NCBI RefSeq assembly: GCF_000142805.1 | Contig: NC_013080.1 | Span: forward strand, 434,001-498,000 | Length of the DNA: 64,000 nucleotides | Reading direction: 5' to 3' | From: Lachancea thermotolerans CBS 6340 | Lineage: Eukaryota > Ascomycota > Saccharomycetes > Saccharomycetales > Saccharomycetaceae | Shown here: piece by piece, positions 9,978-18,120 of the stretch | How the letters are laid out: each line of letters opens with the position of its first letter | Position numbering within the stretch: the first letter of the stretch is position 1 | The notes under the pieces: generated by a model | Databases searched by the model: none | Seen by the model: the letters and a program-made list of their open reading frames with translations, nothing else | Told to the model about the DNA's origin: nothing | Position numbers and translations under genes: made by a program

Positions 9978-11681
9978 TTATGTCTCCCCCGTAATTGTGT
10001 TCCTGTTGTTGATATGCTGTGAGTTATCTGTATTACTTCCTGTTGCGTCAAACGCTGAATGCTCGTTTGTAGCGCTAGGGATATCCGTAGTGGCGTTTTC
10101 CACCGCTGATCCGGCTGTACTTGTAGCTTCATGAGGAGTGTTTCTTTCGCTTCCGTTGTTTACGGACCCATTTCCTGCCGAGGAACTAGTCACCTCCTGG
10201 CACCAGTACCGGTGAAAGTTCCACGACTGCAATTGACATTCGCGCGAGCAATATTTTGTTCTCTTGCATCGACGGCATTTAGCAAACCGCTTTGGATAGT
10301 CTTCCCATTTGCCACATGCAAAGTTGGCGCATTGCCGCACACCTGTTGTTTCGTTTTTTCGACAGGAGTTTCTCATAACGACTGAACTCCAGTATGTCAT
10401 GTCTCTCTCATTTTCTTTTTTCACCGTAAAACGCTCCACTAATGGAAATAGATTGAGATACTGCGTTCCAATGATGTGGTTCCACGTACCCTCATCCAGC
10501 ACCTTCGGAAATACATCATAGTCCCATTTAGTACTGAACTTGTCCTCTATCTTAGCCATTTTAATGACTCTATGCGGAGCGTCAATAAATTCTTCTCTGT
10601 GTGAACTACAGTGTCTAGAGTTGTGGAACACGAGACCTGATCCATTCAAGTTCTTACAAAAAGCTTCCATTTCTATCAGATATGGGTCGTTGTGGTCAAC
10701 CGTACGCTCCTTCGGCTCTTCTGCAACATCCGATTCATTTTGTACTGGTTTTGCTTCTTCTTCTGTAGATATTTTCAAAGGGGATATATCAAAGGCTTGT
10801 TCAAGATGTTTCCTGACGGTTGAAACCTCGGTTCTCAGGGACAGTGATTTAACTAGATGTACCCTCTGAAGATAGGGCTTCATGTGTGTATATTTTGAGA
10901 TGAAAGCCAACAGTTGAAGTGACCATATAACATCGTCCGCCTTTGGGGCTATCTTCCCCCAAATAAAAGTACGTGGAACAGACACGGCGATGTTGTCGTA
11001 GGTGTCAACCTCGAGGTCTTCATTTGAACCAGGCCCCAGAGAAGCTCTCCACAAGGAACTGAAATCAGTGTTGAGCTGCATCACACTGGGCGTCCTCAGC
11101 TCTCGACATTTTTCGACTAGTCCTTCGTCGCCACAACTGCTCGTTAATTCTTCAAACGAGATTGACCCGTCAAGGACAGTACGTTTGAAGTCGAAGTCTA
11201 AGTCACCCCCTGCCATGAAATCGTAGTTCTTTTCCAGAAGTAAGTAGTTATCTAGGACAGTGGCAAGGATGGGAATGACACCAGAGGAAACAACTTGCTT
11301 CCGAATGTGCTCTGTACCTCTTGTCCCTGTTAAAACTAAACACTGAAACGCAAGGGTCCACTTCCAAGCAACCATAGCTAGTTTTCGCTGTCTTTGAATT
11401 CTTTCAACAGGCGTTATCTCATCTGTCAGCTGCACCTCGGATATCTCGGACAGCGGAATGTTGCAATCGTGTAGAATGGAAACCAGTCTTACTAACGCGC
11501 CATCGTTCGCAACCGTTTCGCGAACCTTGGCTGAATTCGATGTCAGGTAAGTCAAGTGGTTGAGAGAGTTTATCAGTGGGATTTCTGAAATACAATCTAA
11601 GCCTCTTCTATCGTACACTGCCGACGTTATCGTAACACTCGGCCTATTTAGGAGCACACACCTGTGGTTAGAGTCACGCAT
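9978..11681 (-). CDS. MUB1: Mub1, MYND-finger adaptor of the Ubr2 ubiquitin ligase
   Basis: This 567-residue protein (S. cerevisiae 620) is an adaptor that helps Ubr2/Rad6 ubiquitinate targets such as the proteasome transcription factor Rpn4. The conserved N-terminus MRDSNHR fixes the start at 11681; the longer frame to 11753 starts with GTG. An armadillo-like region carries SLNHLTYLTSNSAKVRETV. The C-terminal MYND zinc finger runs from CANFACGKW through KCRRCKRTKYCSREC to HRYWC (residues ~470-510). The tail after it is Ser/Thr/Asn-rich and low in complexity. It lies at the left end of a block inverted relative to S. cerevisiae, where it is YMR100W. Confidence 0.93.
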   Translation of the reverse strand: MRDSNHRCVLLNRPSVTITSAVYDRRGLDCISEIPLINSLNHLTYLTSNSAKVRETVANDGALVRLVSILHDCNIPLSEISEVQLTDEITPVERIQRQRKLAMVAWKWTLAFQCLVLTGTRGTEHIRKQVVSSGVIPILATVLDNYLLLEKNYDFMAGGDLDFDFKRTVLDGSISFEELTSSCGDEGLVEKCRELRTPSVMQLNTDFSSLWRASLGPGSNEDLEVDTYDNIAVSVPRTFIWGKIAPKADDVIWSLQLLAFISKYTHMKPYLQRVHLVKSLSLRTEVSTVRKHLEQAFDISPLKISTEEEAKPVQNESDVAEEPKERTVDHNDPYLIEMEAFCKNLNGSGLVFHNSRHCSSHREEFIDAPHRVIKMAKIEDKFSTKWDYDVFPKVLDEGTWNHIIGTQYLNLFPLVERFTVKKENERDMTYWSSVVMRNSCRKNETTGVRQCANFACGKWEDYPKRFAKCRRCKRTKYCSRECQLQSWNFHRYWCQEVTSSSAGNGSVNNGSERNTPHEATSTAGSAVENATTDIPSATNEHSAFDATGSNTDNSQHINNRNTITGET

Positions 11682-11883
11682 AGTCCGCTTCTGCACTCCA
11701 ATGAATTCACGTTTGTCTTTGTTTACTTGTTTGCCACCGGTTGGTCTGCTCACGAGATGAGATGGGATAAAAGGCCCTTGATTATTTAAATTTCAACATC
11801 GCGTTACACATTTCGAGAAATAGTTCGCCAATTCTAAGATATAGAGCAAGCACGCACGTCTTGGAGACAATTCATTGTGCGCT

Positions 11884-12492
11884 ATGTTCGGAATTAAGCT
11901 CAATTCCACGTTAACGAAGCTTTTAGAGCGCTTGGAGGGCAATGCAGAGGCACAGGATATTCTTGAGAAAGGCAGCATATCCATGAAGGCACTGTTAGCT
12001 TTTCACAGCGAGCACTGGAGCCATGTCGGGGTGAAAGAGCTTTTGACTCCTCTCGATTTTGCATTCAAAAAGGTGCCAGAGAGGGGTACTGCTTACACAG
12101 ACGAGTTCAAAGAGCACTTGGAAAAGCTACGGTCAGAACAGGAGGAGAAAGACTACCAAGCAATGGTCAGAAGAGATGGCCTGGGCGCAATGCTAGAAGA
12201 TAGAGAAGAACTGACACCGGCACAGATGGCCAAGCAAGTCAAAGAGCAAATAACGACTGTTTTTAATGTTTTGGTGTCAGTGGTTTCTGTGGTTTTTGCC
12301 GTGTGGTACTGGACAGGCTCCTCGACGCACATGGAACCACCCACCCGTGTACTTTTGTGTCTGTTTGGTGGGATATTGGTGCTTGTGGCTGACGTCGTGG
12401 TTTATAATAGCTATCTGCGGAAAATTGAGGAGGCAAGAGTAAGGGAGAGAAGCAAGAAGGAGCGCAAAACCGTGGTGAAAACATTGGATTGA
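11884..12492 (+). CDS. VPH2: V-ATPase assembly factor Vph2 (ER membrane)
   Basis: This 202-residue protein (S. cerevisiae 215) is required to assemble the Vo sector of the vacuolar H+-ATPase in the ER, working with Vma21 and Pkr1. The start ATG at 11884 gives MFGIKLN, matching MFEIKLN of the homologue. The conserved block ELTPAQMAKQVKEQITTVFNVLVS leads into two membrane segments, residues ~125-142 (with VFAVWYWTGSS) and ~152-170 (LLCLFGGILVLVADVVVYNSYL). A basic cytosolic tail follows. It is convergent with SRT1, with only 11 bases between the two stop codons. Confidence 0.93.
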   Translation: MFGIKLNSTLTKLLERLEGNAEAQDILEKGSISMKALLAFHSEHWSHVGVKELLTPLDFAFKKVPERGTAYTDEFKEHLEKLRSEQEEKDYQAMVRRDGLGAMLEDREELTPAQMAKQVKEQITTVFNVLVSVVSVVFAVWYWTGSSTHMEPPTRVLLCLFGGILVLVADVVVYNSYLRKIEEARVRERSKKERKTVVKTLD

Positions 12493-12503
12493 GTAATCAT
12501 CAG

Positions 12504-13592
12504 TTAGCTGCGGTCTGCCACGGATATAGCCTGAGGTGGAGAAGGCAAGTCCTCGATAGATACATGCTTTGGCGCTCGAGGGAAAAGTGTCTCTTTCAAG
12601 TGGCAAGCGGTGTGAAGTCTAAGTAAACGCCTGGAGTTGCGCCTACGCTGCACGCTTGTGAAGAAACTCCATTTCAGGAGGACCCGAAAAAACTCGAGAA
12701 ATCCGTAGTCCGGCCACAGCGTGCTAGAAAACTCCACGTGCCCATTTTGGTGGACCTGCCACAACATGTAGTCAGACAGCCGTGTGTGGCCGCTCGTCCT
12801 GACCAGGAGGTCGCAATTGTTTGAGTTCTCCCGCAACATCATGTGGTTTGTTAGGACGCTTTCGTCGATTTGTGCAGCTGGGAATCCGTGATACTTGGCG
12901 GTCTCCGCGCAGTCGTAAATCGCGTGGTAGATGTCGTTCCTTGACGTATATGGGAAACAAATGTAGAGCATCATAGAGTCGCCTTCGCTTGTCATTCTCT
13001 CGACGCTAGAGATCCTGTCGTTCAATTCTTTCGAAATACGGGACCGCTCCCCAACAACGCACAAGCGGAGCCCAAAAAGCTCGCTATTGCAATCCTGGGC
13101 CCTGCGTGCTACTTCATCCAGTTTCTCGGCAAGCAAGCTGGTAAGCGTGTCAACCTCTTCTTGAGGCCTGTTGAAATTCTCGATCGAAAACGCATATGCT
13201 GAAACTGTCTTGACCCCCAGTGCTCTGCACACTGTAAGCAAGTTCAGCAAAGTTATAGCTCCGGCCTCATGGCCGGATTTGACAGGCAGGCTCAGTGATT
13301 TGGCATACCTCCTGTTGCCGTCCATTATGAATGAGACGTGCTCGGGCAGCGGTCCCATTTTGAGGATGTTGGTCAGTGTCATCTGTATTTGCAGCAGCGC
13401 CCAGCTTACGCATGCCAGGCTCAATATGAAAGACCATAGTCTCAATTTCTGGGCATGTGCGTACTCCAAAATGGACATGGGGCTTAAAACGTATGGGAAC
13501 GGCGGCGCCTTAGGTTTGAACCGCTCCTTTGTTTGTTTCAGCTCTTTTTCAATAACGTCTACGGTATTGCTTGACCTGTTGTGTTCCACCAT
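12504..13592 (-). CDS. SRT1: cis-prenyltransferase (dehydrodolichyl diphosphate synthase) Srt1
   Basis: This 362-residue enzyme condenses isopentenyl diphosphate units onto farnesyl diphosphate to make long polyprenols (dolichols) used in glycosylation; in yeast Srt1 is mainly on lipid droplets. A membrane segment lies near residues 51-70. The cis-prenyltransferase motifs are present: FIMDGNRRYAK near residue 88, AFSIENFNR near 140, and LLVRTSGHTRLSDYMLW near 260. RER2 is the paralogue, but the neighbourhood (MUB1, DGR2; S. cerevisiae YMR101C) and the longer N-terminus favour SRT1. It ends 11 bases from the VPH2 stop codon on the other strand. Confidence 0.9.
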   Translation of the reverse strand: MVEHNRSSNTVDVIEKELKQTKERFKPKAPPFPYVLSPMSILEYAHAQKLRLWSFILSLACVSWALLQIQMTLTNILKMGPLPEHVSFIMDGNRRYAKSLSLPVKSGHEAGAITLLNLLTVCRALGVKTVSAYAFSIENFNRPQEEVDTLTSLLAEKLDEVARRAQDCNSELFGLRLCVVGERSRISKELNDRISSVERMTSEGDSMMLYICFPYTSRNDIYHAIYDCAETAKYHGFPAAQIDESVLTNHMMLRENSNNCDLLVRTSGHTRLSDYMLWQVHQNGHVEFSSTLWPDYGFLEFFRVLLKWSFFTSVQRRRNSRRLLRLHTACHLKETLFPRAPKHVSIEDLPSPPQAISVADRS

Positions 13593-13819
13593 TCTTAATG
13601 TGTAACGTCAGGACCTAGATCAATCGCGTCGTTCTCTCAGAAAGTTGTTCCGCGCGTGCTTTCGAGGGGACGCGTAGTCTTGGTAAAATAACCGCCGTCA
13701 ACTTGTTTTAAATTGTCAAAATAGTGGTTGTTAAAGCGTTCACTACGACGCATCTTTAAGGAGTGTCTATATATCTATATATCGAGTAATATGCAACTGT
13801 TATCGACGTATACTGACCA

Positions 13820-14797
13820 TCAAGCTCCGAGGATCTGCTTCTCGACAGCGTAAACGAATTTCATGGTCTGCTCCATGAAGGTTAGACACAGAATCGTGTG
13901 TGGGGCGATTCTGAAAAGCTGGGCCTCGAAACCCTTGTAAAGCGCGCTGACACCTTCGATTCTGACAGTCTTGATAAGACAGTCGATGGGACCCTTGTAA
14001 AGATTGCCCTTCTGGTTGTATACTCTTGTAAGAATAACATCCCAAGGGTTCATGACAACACCGACACCGATACCAGACAAGGTACTGGCGACCAGATGCA
14101 GACCGGTGCCTTCTTTCATGATGTCGTGGTTGAGCAAAAAGCGTTTGGCGGTGTTGTAAATGGGCAGTTGCACGGAGGACCCGGCACCTGTTCTGAGAAT
14201 AGCGGCGTCCACGCCACGGTATAGACCCTTTAGCCCCTCAGCTCTGTAAATGCTGGAAAGCCCGTTCCAGATCGATGTGTAGTGGGTCTGCTGGCCGATC
14301 TGGATGGCATTCGAGTAGGCCTGCATTCTGGTCTTGATCAGGAAAAGTGGAGAGCCCATGATTGCACCAATGATACCGGAGCTTGCGCCGGAGACGACGT
14401 TGACAGCCACGTTCTGCACCTTGTGGGGGTCCTGGTTGGGGTAGAACGTTTTGTTCAGCAAAGAACGTATTGGTTCGTAGAACCCAAGTCTGGAACCGTT
14501 GAGCCCGATCTGGTAAATGTAAGCGCACGATAGACCCTTTTGCAGGCCTCTGATACCCTCGTTTTTGAAAATGATCTTCAGTGATTGCCATGGGTTTTTG
14601 TAGATTCTCTGGGACTCGGCTGACATTTCACCCTGCAGCTGCATTCTAGTCTTGACCAGTTCTATAGGGTTTGTTACTGTCACAGCGATACATGCTGCCA
14701 GACCACCTGCGATGAAAGACCCTGTCTTAGTCACCTTTTGGGCGGCAGGCTTGTCAGCGTCAGTCTTTACTCGCGAGATTTCTGCTTCCTTGGACAT
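13820..14797 (-). CDS. OAC1: Mitochondrial oxaloacetate / alpha-isopropylmalate carrier
   Basis: This 325-residue inner-membrane carrier (S. cerevisiae 324) imports oxaloacetate, sulfate and malonate and exports alpha-isopropylmalate, the leucine precursor. It has three repeats of about 100 residues with the carrier signature in each: PIELVKTRMQ, PLFLIKTRMQ and PWDVILTRVY. The stretches AAYIYQIGLNGSRLGFYEPIR-like and RTGAGSSVQLPIYNTAK are characteristic of Oac1. The N-terminus is Lys-rich and hydrophilic. A perfect Leu3-type site lies 133 bases upstream of the ATG. It is part of the inverted block between MUB1 and SSH4. Confidence 0.96.
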   Translation of the reverse strand: MSKEAEISRVKTDADKPAAQKVTKTGSFIAGGLAACIAVTVTNPIELVKTRMQLQGEMSAESQRIYKNPWQSLKIIFKNEGIRGLQKGLSCAYIYQIGLNGSRLGFYEPIRSLLNKTFYPNQDPHKVQNVAVNVVSGASSGIIGAIMGSPLFLIKTRMQAYSNAIQIGQQTHYTSIWNGLSSIYRAEGLKGLYRGVDAAILRTGAGSSVQLPIYNTAKRFLLNHDIMKEGTGLHLVASTLSGIGVGVVMNPWDVILTRVYNQKGNLYKGPIDCLIKTVRIEGVSALYKGFEAQLFRIAPHTILCLTFMEQTMKFVYAVEKQILGA

Positions 14798-14929
14798 TTT
14801 GCTCTTGTGCGATGGAAGTGGTAAGTCTACCGGAGTAGTGGTATTGGAACCAAATTAACGCTTCTTGTATATTTCTATCTGGTGCTATGACTACTTCTCA
14901 AAACTTGAACTTTTTCGCACCAATTTTAA

Positions 14930-14941
14930 GCCGGTACCGGC
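14930..14941. promoter_or_regulatory. Leu3-type binding site upstream of OAC1
   Basis: GCCGGTACCGGC is a perfect 12-bp palindrome that fits the Leu3 consensus CCGG-NN-CCGG with the favoured outer G and C. It is 133 bases upstream of the OAC1 start. OAC1 is a known Leu3 target in S. cerevisiae. Confidence 0.8.
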
Positions 14942-15059
14942 CAAACCGCTGATAACCACATGATCGTGACGGGTTCGCGATCACGTAACGAGAAGACCGA
15001 TTCATCAAAATTCATGAGACTATTGCAATTATTTGCGTAATTTACTTAGTGGATTGTCA

Positions 15060-17402
15060 TTAAGAAGCCCTGACCAGTTGATTACCGCAGCTGTTGCAGA
15101 TGTAAACAGGCGCCTGAGTATTTAGACGGAGCTTCGGGTCGCCTTTGGTTCTGGTAAGGTCAGTGCTGCCGCACAAGTCGCAGGGAGCCTGCGGCGATGC
15201 GGATGTAGGCGCTTCATTCGATGGCGACACACTTTTCAAAGACTTTATGGAGGGCGAGCTACCCAGGGCTCTGGACTTTGTGAGCGTGGATGTGGCAGCC
15301 TTCACGGTAGACCCTAGTAACCCGCTGTGCATGTAGGAGCCGTTAGATTCGCTGCCGGATTCTGACTTCGGCGGTGTAGAACTACGCTTCAGACAGCTCA
15401 GTACCTTTTTCCGCACGTTAGTGGAGATGTCTGATCTGAACACGCGGATCACACCTGAGCTGTCCGTTGAGACAAATATTGTTCCAATGGCTTCAATCAT
15501 TGACGGAAAGCGCTTTTGAAGAAGGTCATTCTCCCTCTGGTGCTGTTTTTTGGTATGCAACAGAGACTTGCGGTGTTGTTGTCTCATTACTGCCACGTCG
15601 TCTTCGCCTTCGCTTAGTGCCATGGTGAGCTCGCAGATGAAGTCATCTGAGAGCGCTAACGTTTTTGCGGTGTTGACTGGCGCGACTGCAGTGGTTGTCA
15701 CGGTGCAGTGATGCGCGTGGAATGCAATATAGTGGTGGTTCTTGATAGGCTCGTGTTTGCCTTTATGTGATGGGGTAAGCCCGCTGAGTTGGTCGCTGGC
15801 TGGCGGCGAACGCTTTTCTGAGGAATGCGCACTGCCTATACTGAGGCTCCTTCGCAGAAGTCCCCTAATAGATCCGTGCCTATGCGCTTTATTGTTCGAG
15901 GACTCATCAAGGTCTGCTGCCCCAGCGCTCGATTCAAGCTTCCAGCAATAAACCCATTGGTTTTCACTTGGAGCGATGACGTACATTTTTTTCCTAGTGG
16001 TTGACAAGGTGTGGGCGCTGATCTGGGAATGTGCGTTCTCAAATCCTCGTAAAACTTCCAATAGCGTGCGGTTCTTCACGCTGAATATCCTTATCCTTGA
16101 GTCATTAGATGTAACCATTATTCTCAAATCGTTATCTGGGGCAGACTTGAAGAACTCGATACCAGTGATTTTGGGCCCGCTTTCAGTTGACTTTCTGATG
16201 CGTCCTTTTGAACTCTCCATGACGTGGAACGTAGAGATCATTTCAAGCCCTCGTGTGTATAGAATCGAGATGTGCCCATTGAAAGTACCTATCGCGGTGT
16301 ATTTTCCGTCACCAAAGGATGTGTCAATGGCTGTGATTATGTCCCCGCAATAATGCTCGAATGAAACAGAGTGGTCCAAGATGGACCATAGGCGCAACTT
16401 ATGGTCAAGACAGCCGCTCAGAAAAAAGCGGTCATCGTTAGGATGAAACTTGGCGCAAGTGACAAAATCCGGATGCTCAAATGTTTTTAGAGCCTTTGGC
16501 CGGTCGCAGTGCCATAGTCTAGCTGTCTTGTCCATTGACGTGGTGAGTATAAATCCGTTCTTTGACCAGTCGAGGTCCAGAATGTCCTGTGTATGCCCTT
16601 GAAAGGTTCGATAAGGAAGTGGATGGAATACAGGTGCGTAGAGATCCATCAGCCCCGGGGCTGTAACCTGGTCCAGTTCATCTTTGTTGCTCCGCCCTGT
16701 TGCAGCCGAAGGTGGCATTCGCAAGGATATGCGCTTAGCTTGCGGTTTTGTGGTACTGTTGCTAAGATCGTTGCGTTCCAAGGGCGAAGCTATCACTTTC
16801 CATATCCTTAGCGTACAATCCTTACCGCCTGTGGCTAGAAATCTGCCATCGCGACTGAACTTGGTAGCCCATACAGCTCTTCCGTTGTTTTCGCTCAATG
16901 TACTGAGTGTCGTGTTGGAAGAAGAGGTAATATCGCCGTTGTCAAGTCTCAATTCTTGCGCAAGAAATAAACGACGGAACTGCTTGATGCGGGGTTGTTT
17001 GTTGAAAACTCGGAGATAGGCCGGCTGCTTGAGGTATCTTTTAAATTGTTCACGGTTGATGCGTCCAAAAATGTTGTTTAAAACAGGATCTGCCGGATCA
17101 TCCGAGGCCGTATGCGCCTTTTGCAATTCCTTTGCCTCTTCTTTCGGACCTAGGACCCTTGTCGAAAAATCCTGAATCTTAAAGGAGGGCTTCGACATTT
17201 CAAACTGGACCGGGGCAATATGCGTTGTAAACTCCCGGCAGGTCGCGCCACCAACGCTCCGTCGACCACTTTCCGTGTCACCACCGTTACTATGACTGCT
17301 TTCGCTAGTAGTCTCGCTGCTATTTTGGCTCGACGGCTTCGAAAGGATCAAGTCCTCGGTGGAACTTCCGGAAAGTTCGAACTCTGGCTTTGGACCATGC
17401 AT
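15060..17402 (-). CDS. DGR2: WD40-repeat protein, Dgr2/YMR102C family
   Basis: This 780-residue protein belongs to the fungal family of S. cerevisiae DGR2 (YKL121W) and YMR102C, whose loss gives 2-deoxyglucose resistance in the case of DGR2; the molecular role is unclear. The N-terminal ~150 residues are Ser-rich, followed by a helical part with FKRYLKQPAYLRVFNKQPRIKQFRRLFLAQEL-type sequence. WD repeats start at about residue 175 (AVWATKFSRDGRFLATGGKDCTLRIW). Others carry LDLDWSKNGFILTTSMDKTARLW and CAKFHPNDDRFFLSGCLDHKLRLW. The last 40 residues hold a CDLCG and CNSCG pair that looks like a zinc ribbon. One gene stands for both S. cerevisiae paralogues. Confidence 0.88.
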   Translation of the reverse strand: MHGPKPEFELSGSSTEDLILSKPSSQNSSETTSESSHSNGGDTESGRRSVGGATCREFTTHIAPVQFEMSKPSFKIQDFSTRVLGPKEEAKELQKAHTASDDPADPVLNNIFGRINREQFKRYLKQPAYLRVFNKQPRIKQFRRLFLAQELRLDNGDITSSSNTTLSTLSENNGRAVWATKFSRDGRFLATGGKDCTLRIWKVIASPLERNDLSNSTTKPQAKRISLRMPPSAATGRSNKDELDQVTAPGLMDLYAPVFHPLPYRTFQGHTQDILDLDWSKNGFILTTSMDKTARLWHCDRPKALKTFEHPDFVTCAKFHPNDDRFFLSGCLDHKLRLWSILDHSVSFEHYCGDIITAIDTSFGDGKYTAIGTFNGHISILYTRGLEMISTFHVMESSKGRIRKSTESGPKITGIEFFKSAPDNDLRIMVTSNDSRIRIFSVKNRTLLEVLRGFENAHSQISAHTLSTTRKKMYVIAPSENQWVYCWKLESSAGAADLDESSNNKAHRHGSIRGLLRRSLSIGSAHSSEKRSPPASDQLSGLTPSHKGKHEPIKNHHYIAFHAHHCTVTTTAVAPVNTAKTLALSDDFICELTMALSEGEDDVAVMRQQHRKSLLHTKKQHQRENDLLQKRFPSMIEAIGTIFVSTDSSGVIRVFRSDISTNVRKKVLSCLKRSSTPPKSESGSESNGSYMHSGLLGSTVKAATSTLTKSRALGSSPSIKSLKSVSPSNEAPTSASPQAPCDLCGSTDLTRTKGDPKLRLNTQAPVYICNSCGNQLVRAS

Positions 17403-17605
17403 TCGCTCCTCTTCAGTACTCTGTAGAATTTCGTTGTGGTCCCTGAGTGGCGATTAGTTTTAATTCCATGTATAATACGGAAAAACAATATAGATTAATT
17501 ATAGAACAACAGTTGCAACTGAAGTGAACGAAAAGATTAGAAAAAAAGGCAAAACATCCTATTTGGGCTAAAGCAGGGTTTAAGGGTCCAACCTATTTCA
17601 GAACC

Positions 17606-18004
17606 ATGTCTGTAGATGCGCTGGATAGCTTTATAACAAACTCAGTGACCCTCTTGGAGGCTAATCCTTCAGAGACTGTTTTATCTGTTACATACAATCC
17701 CAAAGCCAAGTCAGGGAAAGTTGCGTTCAAAACCCACAACTCAAAGTTGTCAACTCGTTTCAAGTTTACTACGTCCAGATCAAAAGATGTATCGCGGCTT
17801 CTGAGTGCTCTAGGGCCCCGCGGCGTGTCGATCAACAACGGAAAAATCGAAAAGAAGAGAACAGGCAAAAAGGTGCAGGCAGTCGGTGGAATGAGTACTC
17901 TGCTAGCTAATGTTGATGTTCCAGAGGCTTTGGAGGAGCCCATCCAGCAAGCTAAGCCGTCAAAGCCTGCGTCTGGGAAAAAGAAGAAGAACAAGAAGCG
18001 TTAA
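17606..18004 (+). CDS. SRP21: Signal recognition particle subunit Srp21 (SRP9 type)
   Basis: This 132-residue basic protein matches Srp21, the yeast counterpart of mammalian SRP9, which with Srp14 binds the Alu domain of SRP RNA and helps target nascent secretory proteins to the ER. The alpha/beta core has the pattern FKTHNSKLSTRFKFTTSRSKDVSRLL. The last residues are Lys-rich (KKKKNKKR), as expected for an RNA-binding tail. It is shorter than the S. cerevisiae protein (167). It is convergent with SSH4, 116 bases away, inside the inverted block. Confidence 0.87.
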   Translation: MSVDALDSFITNSVTLLEANPSETVLSVTYNPKAKSGKVAFKTHNSKLSTRFKFTTSRSKDVSRLLSALGPRGVSINNGKIEKKRTGKKVQAVGGMSTLLANVDVPEALEEPIQQAKPSKPASGKKKKNKKR

Positions 18005-18120
18005 ATGAGGGCTCCTTGACAAGGATCCAATCATATATAGATTATAATTACCAAAAACACCGTGTTAGAAAATGGAAGTTAGCAGAAAACTGAAGATAGC
18101 CGGGTAGTAAAGGTGCGCGT

